The position numbers and the translations under genes were made by a program. A DNA stretch of 64,000 bases. Origin: Paeniglutamicibacter psychrophenolicus (GTDB lineage Bacteria; Actinomycetota; Actinomycetes; Actinomycetales; Micrococcaceae). This document shows positions 7,955-17,120 of this stretch, piece after piece. The notes under the pieces were generated by a model. That model saw only the letters and a program-made list of their open reading frames with translations, was not told the origin of the DNA and did no database searches. Positions within the stretch are counted from its first letter, which is position 1, and the number at the start of each line of letters is the position of its first letter. The stretch spans positions 1,922,001 through 1,986,000 of the forward strand of contig NZ_JAGIOE010000001.1 of assembly GCF_017876575.1 (NCBI RefSeq), written 5' to 3'.

Positions 7955-9322
7955 CTAGAGCGAAACGATCAGCAGCGTTGCGGCAAAAACAATGCCCGAG
8001 GCGATCAGCACGATCGTGGTGTAGCCCAGGATGTCACGCATCTTCAATCCCGCAATGGCCAGCAGCGGCAGGGCCCAGAAGGGCTGGATCATATTGGTCC
8101 ACTGGTCGCCGTAGGCCACCGCCATGATGGGGATGGACGGGTCCACGCCGAGTTCGGCGGCCGCCGTGAGCATGATCGGCGCCTGCACGGCGAACTGCCC
8201 GCCGCCGGAGGGGACGAAGAAGTTCACCAGCCCGGCCGAGAGGAATGCCAGCACGCCGAAGGTCTGCGGCGTGGAGATCGACACGAATACGTCGGAGAGC
8301 ACCTGGATCAGGCCGGTGCCGGTCATGATGCCCAGGATCCCGGCGTAAAGCGGGAACTGCAGCAGGATCTCGCCGACGTTCGATGCCGCGTGCTTGGTCA
8401 GCGCCATCAGCTCGAAGGGGCTGCGCACCAGCAACAGGATCAGCGCCAGGAAGGACCAGTTCACAATGTCCAGGGTCAGGGTGCCGCCGGTGGAGAAGTG
8501 GATGACCAGGTAGGCCAGCAGCATCACGCCCAACAGCAACGTGGGCAGCCGGCTGGCGTCCAGGCGGTCGGCGGGCGTGCTGACCTCGTCGTCGACGGCC
8601 ACGAGTTCCTCGCGGGCGTCCTGGACCAATTCCACGATCTTGTCGTTCCCGCGCGGAGCCACCAGGTACAGGGAGGCAGCGACCAGGATGATGGTGGCCA
8701 CCGTGGCGATCATGTTCCAGGAGGAGAAGGTGGTCTCCGAGATCGAGAGCGGCCCGCCGAGCTGCTTGGCGATGAACGAGTCGGGAGTGGCGGCGGTCAG
8801 CGGCCCGGAGCCGGAGTAGCCCATGTGCCAGACCACGAACCCGGCGAATCCCGCGGCCACGAGCATCGGGAAGTGGAAGCGGATGCCGCGTTCGCGTCCC
8901 TGGGCGGCGACTTCCCTGGCCAGCAGGCCGCCGACCACAAGTCCCAGGCCCCACGTGATCAGGGAGGCCACTGCGGCCACGAGGAACACGAACACGTAGC
9001 CCTGGAGCGGGTTCTTGGGGATGCGCCCCAGGAACCGCAGGAGCTTTCGCACGGGCCGGGTGTTGGCCAGGATGAATCCGAGCATCAGCACCAGGGCCAT
9101 TTGGGTGATGAAGGCCAACAGCCCGGCCAGCCCGTCGCCCCAGCTTTGCACGATGAGCAGCGGGCTGGAGCCGGTGATCAACAGCGCGAGGATGGCGACG
9201 ATGAAGGTCAGGGCGATGGCGAAGACAAAGGCCGAGGGGATGAATCGTTCAACAAGGTTGTTGATGGGCCGCATGGCCCGTGAGATCGCTGTTCCACCTT
9301 GCGGTGTGGCGGTTTTGCTCAT
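7955..9322 (-). CDS. atoE: Short-chain fatty acid transporter (AtoE family)
   Basis: The 455-residue protein has about 11-12 membrane segments and carries the family signature FVPSGGGQFAVQAPI near residue 370. It also has the conserved HMGYSGSGPL and the end region YGDQWTNMIQPFWALP. AtoE proteins are thought to import short-chain fatty acids such as butyrate or acetoacetate. The ATG at 9322 follows AAAGAGGTG. It interrupts the order menB-menE-menA and has no obvious link to quinone synthesis. A role in supplying acids to the nearby beta-oxidation genes is inference. Confidence 0.88.
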   Translation of the reverse strand: MSKTATPQGGTAISRAMRPINNLVERFIPSAFVFAIALTFIVAILALLITGSSPLLIVQSWGDGLAGLLAFITQMALVLMLGFILANTRPVRKLLRFLGRIPKNPLQGYVFVFLVAAVASLITWGLGLVVGGLLAREVAAQGRERGIRFHFPMLVAAGFAGFVVWHMGYSGSGPLTAATPDSFIAKQLGGPLSISETTFSSWNMIATVATIILVAASLYLVAPRGNDKIVELVQDAREELVAVDDEVSTPADRLDASRLPTLLLGVMLLAYLVIHFSTGGTLTLDIVNWSFLALILLLVRSPFELMALTKHAASNVGEILLQFPLYAGILGIMTGTGLIQVLSDVFVSISTPQTFGVLAFLSAGLVNFFVPSGGGQFAVQAPIMLTAAAELGVDPSIPIMAVAYGDQWTNMIQPFWALPLLAIAGLKMRDILGYTTIVLIASGIVFAATLLIVSL

Positions 9323-9491
9323 GAACTAACACCTCTTTGTGCAGGTCCGACAGGGGAGCTGGCCAGGAAATGCGCACTGACCAGTGATGTTGCCAACGTT
9401 ACGCCAGGGGGTGTTGGTTTGGTGCCGGCAGCCGGCCGGGCGGGGGATCGTGTCGTCAAACCCGATCCGAGCCCGGGCACGGCCGGGGCTG

Positions 9492-10619
9492 TCAGTCCGA
9501 GGAGGCAGCCAAGTCGGAGGCCAGCTGCATCCGGTCGACCTTGCCGTTGGGCAGTAGCGGCAACGACGGCAGGTTCATCATCCGCCGGGGCACCGCCGCG
9601 GCGCCGAGCGCTTGGCGCACCGCTGCGGCCATGGACTCCTGGGCGGCGTTCCCCGCATAGGCGGCACCGATCTGCTGACCCCACTGCGCATCGGGCACCG
9701 GAACCACCGCCACCGCCGACACGCCGGGCACTGATTCCAGGACGTGCTGGACCTCTGCGGCGGAGACCTTCACCCCGCCGGTGATGATCACGTCGTCGGC
9801 GCGTCCGGTCACCGACAGCACGCCGTCGGTGTAGCTGCCCAGGTCTTCTGTCGCGTACCAGCGCACGCCTGAATCATCGACGGTGAAGTGCTTGGCTGTC
9901 AGCCCGGGGTTGCCGAGGTAGCCGGAGGCGATGGTGGGTCCGCCCAGCCAGATCCGGCCATCGACGGTCTTGACCTCGACCCCGGGAAGTGCGCGGGCGT
10001 TGTAGACGCAGCCGCCGGCGGTCTCGCTGGACCCGTAGGTGAGGTGGAGCTTCAGCGAGTGCTTGGCCGCCTCCTCCAGGACGGCCCGCGGTGCGCGCGC
10101 CCCTCCGAGCAGGATCGCGTCGAAGCGCCGCAGCGTGGCCAGGGTTTCATCAGTCGGCTCGGTGAGCAGGCGCTGCAGCTGCGTGGGAACCAGGGAGACC
10201 AGTCGCCTGGAATCGGTCAGGGCGCAGGCCGCCTCGTTGAACCCGGCGGCGTCGAAGCCGGTGTCCAGGTCCATGGCCCAGGGGCGGGTGCCGGCGTAGA
10301 GGCTGCGGGTGAGCACCGCGAGCCCGGCAACGTAGTGCAGGGGCAGGGCCAGCAGCCACTGGCCCTCGAAACCCAGGTATTCGGCAGTTGCCATGGACGA
10401 GGTGGCCAGGGCCTCCACGGACAGCGCGGTGCGCTTCGGGGTTCCGGTGGAACCCGAGGTGCGCACCACCGCCGCGATTTCCTCCAGGCCCTCCAGCTCC
10501 GTCTCGTCCACGGGGTTCACCAGGTAGTCGTTGTTGGTGGTGCCGGGCAGGATTTCCACCGCGGGGCCGTCCTCGTTGAGCGAGGCGGACAGGGCAACGA
10601 GCGCGGAATCTGGATTCAT
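9492..10619 (-). CDS. menE: o-Succinylbenzoate-CoA ligase
   Basis: The 375-residue AMP-forming ligase activates o-succinylbenzoate for menaquinone synthesis. The phosphate-binding motif RTSGSTGTPK is at 53-62. Other motifs are LTYGSSETAGG, the hinge GRADDVIITGG and the C-terminal PNGKVDR with the catalytic Lys. It is shorter at the N terminus than E. coli MenE, as usual in actinobacteria. It starts 13 bases after the menB stop, so the two are probably co-transcribed. The menB neighbour decides this call over other acyl-CoA ligases. Confidence 0.9.
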   Translation of the reverse strand: MNPDSALVALSASLNEDGPAVEILPGTTNNDYLVNPVDETELEGLEEIAAVVRTSGSTGTPKRTALSVEALATSSMATAEYLGFEGQWLLALPLHYVAGLAVLTRSLYAGTRPWAMDLDTGFDAAGFNEAACALTDSRRLVSLVPTQLQRLLTEPTDETLATLRRFDAILLGGARAPRAVLEEAAKHSLKLHLTYGSSETAGGCVYNARALPGVEVKTVDGRIWLGGPTIASGYLGNPGLTAKHFTVDDSGVRWYATEDLGSYTDGVLSVTGRADDVIITGGVKVSAAEVQHVLESVPGVSAVAVVPVPDAQWGQQIGAAYAGNAAQESMAAAVRQALGAAAVPRRMMNLPSLPLLPNGKVDRMQLASDLAASSD

Positions 10620-10632
10620 GAGCCTGGGGGTC

Positions 10633-11604
10633 CTAGAAGTAGTACGGGTGGCCGGACCAGTCGGGGTTGCGCTTTTGCAAGAAGGCGTCCCGTCCCTCGA
10701 CGGCCTCGTCGGTCATGTAGGCCATGCGGGTGGCCTCGCCGGCGAAGACCTGCTGGCCGGCCAGCCCGTCGTCGGCCAGGTTGAAGGCGAACTTGAGCAT
10801 GCGGATGGCCTGCGGGGACTGACGTGCGATGTCCGCGGCGTATTCAAGGGCGACTTCCTCGAGGCGGGCGTGGTCGACGGCCTCGTTGACAGCTCCCATG
10901 GCCACCATGTCCTCCGCGGAGTGCTCGCGGGCAAGGAAGAAGATCGATCGGGCGTTCTTTTGCCCGACCTGGCGTGCCAGCAGGGCCGAGCCGTAGCCGG
11001 CGTCGAAGGAACCGACGGTGGCGTCGGTCTGCTTGAACTTGCCGTGCTGGCGCGAGGCGATGGTCAGGTCCGAGACGACGTGCAGCGAGTGCCCGCCGCC
11101 GGCGGCCCAGCCGTTGACCACGGCAATGACGACCTTGGGCATGGTGCGCATCAGGCGCTGGACCTCGAGGATGTGCAGGCGTCCGGCGCGTGCCGGGTCG
11201 ATCGAGTCGGCGGTCTCGCCCTCGGCGTAGCGGTAGCCGTCGCGGCCGCGGATGCGCTGGTCCCCGCCGGAGCAGAACGAGTGCCCGCCGTCCTTGGCCG
11301 AGGGGCCGTTGCCGGTGAGCAATACCGTTGCCACGTCCGAGCTCATGCGGGCGTGGTCCATGATGCGGTAGAGCTCGTCGACCGTGCCTGGGCGGAACGC
11401 GTTGCGGACCTCGGGGCGGTTGAAGGCGATGCGCACGGTCGGCAGGTCGCGGACGATGTTGCCGTCGGCGTCGCGCTCGACCTGGCGGTGGTAGGTCATG
11501 TCTTCAAGGTCGAAGCCCTCGACAACGCGCCACTGCACGGGGTCGAAGATGTCGGAAACCTTGGCTGGCAACTGGGGTGCGGATTCAACGGTGCTCACAA
11601 TCAT
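10633..11604 (-). CDS. menB: 1,4-dihydroxy-2-naphthoyl-CoA synthase
   Basis: The 323-residue crotonase-fold enzyme closes the second ring of the naphthoquinone. MenB-specific features are the HSFCSGGDQRIRG loop, NGWAAGGGHSLHVV, the DATVGSFDAGYGS segment with the catalytic Asp, and the C terminus ending in PDWSGHPYYF. The long N-terminal segment before the crotonase core is typical of actinobacterial MenB. The ATG at 11604 is the likely start, though no strong ribosome binding site is visible and GTG 11598 is an alternative. It heads a menB-menE unit. Confidence 0.94.
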   Translation of the reverse strand: MIVSTVESAPQLPAKVSDIFDPVQWRVVEGFDLEDMTYHRQVERDADGNIVRDLPTVRIAFNRPEVRNAFRPGTVDELYRIMDHARMSSDVATVLLTGNGPSAKDGGHSFCSGGDQRIRGRDGYRYAEGETADSIDPARAGRLHILEVQRLMRTMPKVVIAVVNGWAAGGGHSLHVVSDLTIASRQHGKFKQTDATVGSFDAGYGSALLARQVGQKNARSIFFLAREHSAEDMVAMGAVNEAVDHARLEEVALEYAADIARQSPQAIRMLKFAFNLADDGLAGQQVFAGEATRMAYMTDEAVEGRDAFLQKRNPDWSGHPYYF

Positions 11605-11808
11605 GAATGCTATCCGCTGCCTGCCCCCGGGGGCGAAAGGGCGGTGGTGCAAGGGGCTTTGGGGCATCCGCTGCACGCCGGAAAGGCCGTGGTGTCGAGG
11701 TGGTGGCCGCGGACCGGAAGCCAAACTGTTCAACAATTAATATTGGGATTTTCCTTGACAGTGTGACCTTCATCAAAGCGCACTCCCACTTGGATACTTG
11801 TGTTTGAT

Positions 11809-11825
11809 GTGATGGTGTGCATCAC
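11809..11825. promoter_or_regulatory. Inverted repeat in the menB / permease divergent region
   Basis: GTGATG-GTGTG-CATCAC has perfect 6-bp arms. It lies about 205 bp from menB and 176 bp from the permease start. It resembles an operator, but the spacing does not fit a CRP/GlxR site and I cannot name the regulator. Confidence 0.4.
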
Positions 11826-11953
11826 GTTGTGTCGTTGTGCTCCAGTCCACATTCGACTTCATGTTGTGACGAAAAATACGGTAAGTTGGCCAATTGCACC
11901 CCCACGTAAATGTGTGATCGGGCGCCCTGAAACGGGTCTCGCCGGGTGTACTC

Positions 11954-11972
11954 CCCGCATTACCCATGCGGG
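11954..11972 (+). promoter_or_regulatory. Hairpin or operator just upstream of the permease
   Basis: CCCGCAT-TACCC-ATGCGGG has perfect 7-bp arms and ends 15 bases before the AAAGGAG ribosome binding site. It may be a 5'-UTR hairpin or an operator. Nothing distinguishes the two. Confidence 0.35.
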
Positions 11973-12000
11973 TTGATTGAGTCACCAAAGGAGTTGCACG

Positions 12001-13452
12001 TTGGAACCACACAACGTACGAGAGCACCAGCACCACGCGTCCACCAAGGGCGCGGAGGTGTCTGCCGAAGGCTACAAGAAGACGCTGACCCGTCGCCACG
12101 TCCAGATGATCGCCATGGGAGGTGCCATTGGCGTGGGCCTGTTCATGGGTGCCGGTGGCCGCCTGGCTTCCACCGGTCCGGCCCTGATTTTCTCCTACGC
12201 GCTGGCCGGCCTGATCGCCTACTTCCTGATGCGTGCCCTGGGCGAGCTGATCATGTACCGCCAGTCCTCGGGTTCCTTCGTTTCCTACTCCGGTGAGCTC
12301 TTTGGCCCCAAGGGCGCCTTCCTCTCCGGCTGGATGTACGTGCTGAACTGGGTGATGACCGGCATTGCCGAGCTGATCGCCATTGGCCTGTACTTCACCT
12401 ACTTCTTCCCCGGCGTCCGGGTGGAGGCCGCGGCGCTCTGCGCCCTGGGCCTGCTGGTGGCCGTGAACCTCTTCAGCGCCAAGGCCTTTGCCGAATTCGA
12501 GTTCTGGGCATCCTTCCTGAAGGTCGCCGCGATCGTGCTCTTCCTGCTGATCGGCATCTACCTGGTGGTCACCAACGCCCAGGTCGGCGACGGACACGCA
12601 GCGGTGAGCAACCTGTTCGCCAGCGAGGGCGGCATGTTCCCGCGCGGCGTGCTGATCTCCATCCTGGTCCTGAACGCAGTCATCTTCGCCTACAACGGCA
12701 TCGAACTGGTCGGCATCACCGCCGGCGAAATGGAAGACCCTGAACGCGAAGTCCCCGCAGCCATCCGCGCCGTGGTCGTGCGCATCGTGGTCTTCTACGT
12801 CGGCTCGGTCACCCTGCTGGCGATGATCCTTCCATGGAACCAGTTCAAGGCCGGCGAAAGCCCGTTCGTGACGGTCTTCGACCAGCTGGGCTGGGGCTGG
12901 ATCGGCAGCGTCATGAACTTCATCGTCATCACCGCCGCACTGAGCTCCTGCAACTCGGGCATCTACTCGATCGGCCGCGTCTTCCGCGCAATGGCCAACA
13001 ACGGCCACGCCCCGCAGTGGCTGACCAAGATGAACAAGCGCCACGTCCCGTACGCAGCCATTTGGGCGATTGCCGCCGTCTACTTCGTTGGCGTCATGCT
13101 GAACATCTGGCTCGGCGGATCCTACGCGTTCGACCTCGCGCTGAACACCGCCTCGATCGGCGTGCTGTTCACCTGGGCCTCGATCTTCGCCTGCCAGATC
13201 ATGCTGCGCAGGAAGAAGGGCAAGATCTCCAAGCTCCCGATGTCCGGTTCCCCATACACCAGCTGGGCGGGCCTGGTGTCACTTGCCATCATCACCGTGT
13301 TGATTGGCTTTGACACCATGGTGGGCAAGGACGGCGAGGTCTTCCACCTGGGCCTTTACACCATTGGCTGCATCCCGATCATTGCGGTGGGCCTGTGGAT
13401 CGGCTGGCGCAAGGTGCGCCACAACAAGCCGAAGTCCGAGCTGTACGCCTAA
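12001..13452 (+). CDS. Amino acid permease, APC superfamily (AnsP/CycA-like)
   Basis: The 483-residue transporter has 12 membrane segments and the amino-acid permease signature near the first helix (MIAMGGAIGVGLFMGAGG, about 37-54), then SSGSFVSYSGE and GWMYVLNWVMTGI. Closest in pattern are L-asparagine and D-serine/D-alanine/glycine permeases. I use TTG at 12001 because a perfect AAAGGAG lies 7 bases before it. A TTG at 11977 in the same frame has no such site. It is flanked by a long divergent regulatory region containing two inverted repeats and is followed by a strong terminator, so it is monocistronic. Substrate is not certain. Confidence 0.82.
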   Translation: MEPHNVREHQHHASTKGAEVSAEGYKKTLTRRHVQMIAMGGAIGVGLFMGAGGRLASTGPALIFSYALAGLIAYFLMRALGELIMYRQSSGSFVSYSGELFGPKGAFLSGWMYVLNWVMTGIAELIAIGLYFTYFFPGVRVEAAALCALGLLVAVNLFSAKAFAEFEFWASFLKVAAIVLFLLIGIYLVVTNAQVGDGHAAVSNLFASEGGMFPRGVLISILVLNAVIFAYNGIELVGITAGEMEDPEREVPAAIRAVVVRIVVFYVGSVTLLAMILPWNQFKAGESPFVTVFDQLGWGWIGSVMNFIVITAALSSCNSGIYSIGRVFRAMANNGHAPQWLTKMNKRHVPYAAIWAIAAVYFVGVMLNIWLGGSYAFDLALNTASIGVLFTWASIFACQIMLRRKKGKISKLPMSGSPYTSWAGLVSLAIITVLIGFDTMVGKDGEVFHLGLYTIGCIPIIAVGLWIGWRKVRHNKPKSELYA

Positions 13453-13475
13453 GCAAGCAGGCGCGATAACGCCGC

Positions 13476-13527
13476 GGCGGGTGGGCCGGTTCAGGGGGAA
13501 ACCCCGGGCCGGGCCACCCGCCTTTTT
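13476..13527 (+). terminator. Terminator of the permease gene
   Basis: GGCGGGTGG-(G)-CC at 13476-13487 pairs with GGCCACCCGCC at 13512-13522, followed by a run of five T. Confidence 0.85.
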
Positions 13528-13930
13528 GCGTCCGACTGGTCAACTTTCGGGTTGGGGCGGCAAAGCGGCCACCAGGCTGGCGGGGATGCCAGTCGGGACT
13601 GTGCCGGGGAACCGGGGCGGCGCGCATTTGGCGGGCCCGATCGAAGGGGCGCATCACGCCGATCAGGGGACAGGCTCCATGACGCGGATTTTCCGGCCGG
13701 GCCGAGGGCCGGCTTGTTGTTCGCTGGGTCGTTGGGTGGGCGGCTGTCCCGCGGCCCCGGTTCATTACGGCGGTATTTGGCAGGTGTGTCCCTTCGAGCC
13801 GGGTGCCCGGGCCTCGGCCAGACCGAAGACAGTACGCCAGTGCCCGGCATGCGTCAACGCTTTCGGGTTTTGTGTCGGAACGTGGTTGACCACACATATG
13901 ACAAGATGGGAATCTAGGTGTGTTTCAATT
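13528..13930. other. Stretch without a recognised gene
   Basis: Frames exist on both strands but lack ribosome binding sites and recognisable composition. I see no repeat or RNA gene. The right end leads into the regulatory region of the thiolase operon. Confidence 0.4.
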
Positions 13931-13951
13931 AGCGAACGAATGGTCGGTAAT
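13931..13951 (+). promoter_or_regulatory. Candidate PaaR operator upstream of the thiolase operon
   Basis: AGCGAACGAATGGTCGGTAAT matches 15 of 21 positions with the site upstream of paaI (from 54153), sharing CGAACGA on the left and GGTAAT on the right. It lies 118 bp before the thiolase ATG. Assignment to PaaR is inference from similarity to the other sites in the window. Confidence 0.5.
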
Positions 13952-13999
13952 TCTGCCGGACCCGTTTCGGGGCCGGCAAACGGAGCCAAAACACGGAAC

Positions 14000-14012
14000 A
14001 TGAACGGTTCAT
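14000..14012. promoter_or_regulatory. 13-bp perfect palindrome upstream of the thiolase gene
   Basis: ATGAAC-G-GTTCAT lies 57 bp before the ATG. It differs from the PaaR-type sites, so a second regulator may act here. Confidence 0.35.
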
Positions 14013-14069
14013 TCCGCCGGGAAACCGCGGAACGGACCATGGCGTGTGCCGACTGACAAAGGAGTTGTG

Positions 14070-15293
14070 ATGACCGAGGCATTCTTGGTGGGCGGAGCCC
14101 GCACCCCGGTGGGACGTTACGGCGGAGCGCTGTCCAGCGTGCGCCCCGATGACCTGGCGGCAATCGCCATCAAGGCCGCCGTCGAGCGCGCCGGCATCGA
14201 CCCGGCCGACGTCGACGAGGTCATCTTCGGCAACGCCAACGGCGCCGGCGAGGAAAACCGCAACGTCGCGCGCATGGCCTGGCTGTTGGCCGGCTTCGAG
14301 GACACCGTCCCGGGCATCACCGTCAACCGCCTCTGCGCATCGGGCATGAGCGCCATCACCATGGCGAGCCACATGATCAAGGCAGGTGCCGCGGACATCG
14401 TCGTCGCCGGCGGCGTCGAGTCCATGAGCCGCGCCCCCTGGGTCCAGGCAAAGCCAACGACTGCCTTTGCCAAGCCGGGAGAAAGCTACGACACCTCCAT
14501 CGGCTGGCGCTTCCCGAACCCCGAGTTCCTCTCCGGCGAGCTGTCCCGCGAGGGCAAGGCCACCTTCTCGATGCCTGAAACGGCCGAGGAAGTCGCCCGC
14601 GTCTTCAACACCTCCCGCGAGGACTGCGACGCCTTTGCCGTGCGCTCGCACGAACGCGCGCTTGCCGCAATTGAGGCAGGGCACTTCAAGGACGAGATCG
14701 TCCCGGTCACGGTTAAGACCCGCAAGGGCGAGATCATCGTCGACACCGACGAGGGCCCGCGCCCCGGCACCACCCTGGAAGTCCTCTCCAAGCTGCGCCC
14801 CGTGGTCAAGGGCGGCACCGTGGTCACCGCGGGCAACGCCTCGACCCTCAACGACGGCGCATCGGCCATCATCGTGGCCTCCGAGGCCGCCATCAAGAAG
14901 TACGGACTTGTCCCGCGCGCCCGCATCATCGACGGTGCCTCCGCCGGCCTGGCCCCGGAGATCATGGGCGTCGGTCCGGTCCCTGCCACCCGCAAGGTCA
15001 TGGAGCGTTCCGGCTACAAGATCGAGGACCTGGCCGCAGCCGAACTCAACGAGGCCTTCTCCTCGCAGTCGCTGGCTTCCATGCGCGAGCTGGGCATCGA
15101 CCCGGAGATCGTGAACAACGACGGCGGAGCCATCGCGCTGGGCCACCCGCTGGGCTCCTCGGGTTCACGCATCGTGATCACGCTGCTGGGCCGCCTGGAG
15201 CGCGAAGCCAAGGAAGGCGGGTCCAAGCTGGGCCTGGCCACCATGTGCGTCGGCGTCGGCCAGGGCGCCGCGCTGCTCATCGAGGGTGTCTAG
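14070..15293 (+). CDS. Acetyl-CoA acyltransferase / 3-oxoadipyl-CoA thiolase (PaaJ/PcaF-like)
   Basis: The 407-residue thiolase cleaves a 3-oxoacyl-CoA with CoA to give acetyl-CoA. Nucleophile Cys89 lies in [33 protein letters not shown] (active-site His) and the C-terminal Cys in [10 protein letters not shown] complete the site. The ATG at 14070 follows AAAGGAG. It heads a tight three-gene set with an enoyl-CoA hydratase 2 bases downstream and a 3-hydroxyacyl-CoA dehydrogenase. That set, a PaaR-like site and paa genes elsewhere in the window favour 3-oxoadipyl-CoA / 3-oxo-dehydrosuberyl-CoA as substrate. General fatty-acid oxidation is the alternative. Confidence 0.88.
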   Translation: MTEAFLVGGARTPVGRYGGALSSVRPDDLAAIAIKAAVERAGIDPADVDEVIFGNANGAGEENRNVARMAWLLAGFEDTVPGITVNRLCASGMSAITMASHMIKAGAADIVVAGGVESMSRAPWVQAKPTTAFAKPGESYDTSIGWRFPNPEFLSGELSREGKATFSMPETAEEVARVFNTSREDCDAFAVRSHERALAAIEAGHFKDEIVPVTVKTRKGEIIVDTDEGPRPGTTLEVLSKLRPVVKGGTVVTAGNASTLNDGASAIIVASEAAIKKYGLVPRARIIDGASAGLAPEIMGVGPVPATRKVMERSGYKIEDLAAAELNEAFSSQSLASMRELGIDPEIVNNDGGAIALGHPLGSSGSRIVITLLGRLEREAKEGGSKLGLATMCVGVGQGAALLIEGV

Positions 15294-15295
15294 GG

Positions 15296-16078
15296 GTGGC
15301 GGAGCGCTTGGAACCTTCCGGTTTCACGACCCTGAAGCTCACCGAGTTCGACGACCGGCTCTATGTCCAGCTTGACCGCCCGGAGGTCAGGAACGCCATC
15401 GACCAGTTGATGGTCGACGAGCTGCACGCCGTGTGTGCCTACCTGGAACGCACCCCGAAGATCATGGTGCTCTCCGGCACCCCCGCGGACCCGGAAAACG
15501 GCACCAAGGGCATCTTCGCCTCCGGTGCCGACATCGCCCAGCTGCGCGAACGCCGACGCGACGATGCGCTTGCAGGGATCAACTCGGGCATCTTCGACAG
15601 GCTTGCAAAGCTGCCGATGCCGGTCATCGCGGCCCTTGACGGGTTCGCGCTGGGCGGCGGGGCCGAGCTGGCCTTTGCCGCGGACTTCCGCATCGGCACC
15701 CCCGAGCTGCGCATGGGCAACCCGGAAACCGGCCTGGGCATCATGGCCGCCGCGGGTGCCACCTGGCGCCTGAAGGAACTCGTGGGCGAACCTGTCGCCA
15801 AGGAGATCCTGCTGGCCGGCAAGGTGCTCAAGGGGGAGGAATGCCTGCGCGTCGGGCTCATCACCGAGCTCGTCGAGGGCAAGGACCTGCTGGAGGCCGC
15901 CTCCGCGCTGGCCGACCGCATCGGCAAGCAGGACGCACTGGCAGTGCGCATCACCAAGTCGGTGTTCCACGCCCCGCGCGAGGCGCACCCCGTCATCGAC
16001 ACCCTGGCCCAGGGCATGCTGTTCGAATCCCAGGCAAAATTCGACCGCATGGCCGCCTTCTTGGATCGGAAGAAATAA
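15296..16078 (+). CDS. Enoyl-CoA hydratase/isomerase family protein (PaaF-like)
   Basis: The 260-residue crotonase-fold protein has the oxyanion-hole motifs IFASGADIAQL (about 78-88) and ALDGFALGGGAELAFAAD (about 112-129). The catalytic Glu region ELRMGNPETGLG follows. It would hydrate 2,3-dehydroadipyl-CoA if the operon serves phenylacetate, or other enoyl-CoAs. The GTG at 15296 begins 2 bases after the thiolase stop, so translation is probably coupled. The longer upstream frame only overlaps the thiolase. Confidence 0.87.
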   Translation: MAERLEPSGFTTLKLTEFDDRLYVQLDRPEVRNAIDQLMVDELHAVCAYLERTPKIMVLSGTPADPENGTKGIFASGADIAQLRERRRDDALAGINSGIFDRLAKLPMPVIAALDGFALGGGAELAFAADFRIGTPELRMGNPETGLGIMAAAGATWRLKELVGEPVAKEILLAGKVLKGEECLRVGLITELVEGKDLLEAASALADRIGKQDALAVRITKSVFHAPREAHPVIDTLAQGMLFESQAKFDRMAAFLDRKK

Positions 16079-16080
16079 CA

Positions 16081-16953
16081 ATGACAACACTTCCCAACAC
16101 GCTCCCGGCCAAGGTCGGCGTACTCGGCGGCGGACGCATGGGCGCCGGCATTGCCCACGCGTTCCTCATCAACGGCTCCGACGTCCTCGTCGTCGAACGC
16201 GACGAAGCCAGCGCCCAGGGTGCCCTGGAACGCGTCACCGAATCCGTGGCCAAGTCGATCGCCCGGGGCGGCATCGACGAGACCCAGGAGCAGATCACCT
16301 CACGCCTGCGCGTCTCGGTGGACTACGCCGACTTCGGCGACCGCGGACTGGTGGTCGAGGCCGTCCCGGAAATCTGGGACCTGAAGGTCTCCTCGCTCAA
16401 GAAGGTCGAGGAAAACCTCGCGCCCGACGCGATCCTGGCCTCCAACACCTCCTCGCTGTCGATGAGCGGGCTGGCCGCCGAACTGCAGCGCCCGGAAAAC
16501 TTCCTGGGCCTGCACTTCTTCAATCCGGTCCCGGCCTCGACACTGATCGAGGTGGTCATCGCCAAGCAGAGCGCCGAGGCACTGATCGAGCGCTCGCGCG
16601 GCTGGGTTGCCGGACTGGGCAAGACCGCGGTCGTCGTCAACGACGCCCCCGGCTTCGCCTCCTCCCGCCTGGGCGTGGCCATCGCGCTGGAGGCCATGCG
16701 CATGGTCGAGGAGGGCGTGGCGTCCGCCGAGGACATCGACAACGCCATGGTGCTTGGCTACAAGCACCCGACCGGTCCGCTGAAGACCACCGACATCGTG
16801 GGCCTTGATGTGCGCCTGGGGATCGCCGAGTACCTGCACGAGACCCTGGGCGACCGCTTCGCCCCGCCGCAGATCCTGCGCGACCTGGTCGAGGCCGGCC
16901 ACTTGGGCCGCAAGACCGGCAAGGGCTTCTACGACTGGAACGACGCCAAGTAG
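16081..16953 (+). CDS. 3-hydroxyacyl-CoA dehydrogenase (PaaH/Hbd-like)
   Basis: The 290-residue NAD-dependent enzyme oxidises a 3-hydroxyacyl-CoA. The Rossmann motif GVLGGGRMGAGIAHAF lies at 13-28. HFFNPVPASTLIEVV contains the catalytic His, and VVVNDAPGFASSRL starts the C-terminal domain, which ends GRKTGKGFYDW. Size matches the short single-domain form used by PaaH and 3-hydroxybutyryl-CoA dehydrogenases. The ATG follows the hydratase stop by 2 bases, with GGAAGAA upstream. It completes the thiolase-hydratase-dehydrogenase operon and is followed by a strong terminator. Confidence 0.9.
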   Translation: MTTLPNTLPAKVGVLGGGRMGAGIAHAFLINGSDVLVVERDEASAQGALERVTESVAKSIARGGIDETQEQITSRLRVSVDYADFGDRGLVVEAVPEIWDLKVSSLKKVEENLAPDAILASNTSSLSMSGLAAELQRPENFLGLHFFNPVPASTLIEVVIAKQSAEALIERSRGWVAGLGKTAVVVNDAPGFASSRLGVAIALEAMRMVEEGVASAEDIDNAMVLGYKHPTGPLKTTDIVGLDVRLGIAEYLHETLGDRFAPPQILRDLVEAGHLGRKTGKGFYDWNDAK

Positions 16954-16970
16954 CTGGTTGTGCCGCCCAG

Positions 16971-17015
16971 GCCGGTGCCCGGAAGCGTTCCACCCGCTTC
17001 CTGGCACCGGCTTTT
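16971..17015 (+). terminator. Terminator of the beta-oxidation operon
   Basis: GCCGGTGCCCGGAAGCG and CGCTTCCTGGCACCGGC pair over 17 bp with one mismatch around a 7-base loop, followed by TTTT. Confidence 0.9.
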
Positions 17016-17120
17016 GCGTACCCGTCAGCCGGGCCATGCGGGAAACCGTGGGAGATCTTCGGTAGCGTGGAGCAAAGGCCCGCAGGGCGGGCCAACACGA
17101 TGTGGACCGGGGGAGGGGCA

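Noticed and set aside
7760-9283. 507-codon plus-strand frame opposite menA and atoE
   Set aside because: Its His/Gln/Gly/Asp-rich composition is typical of antisense shadows. The minus strand holds two clear membrane proteins.
11808-11826. CRP/GlxR-type site in the menB / permease gap
   Set aside because: The half-sites TGTGA and TCAC are separated by 9 bases rather than the 6 expected.
13528-13930. Frames of about 120-170 codons on both strands before the thiolase operon
   Set aside because: They lack ribosome binding sites and protein-like composition. The stretch looks non-coding.
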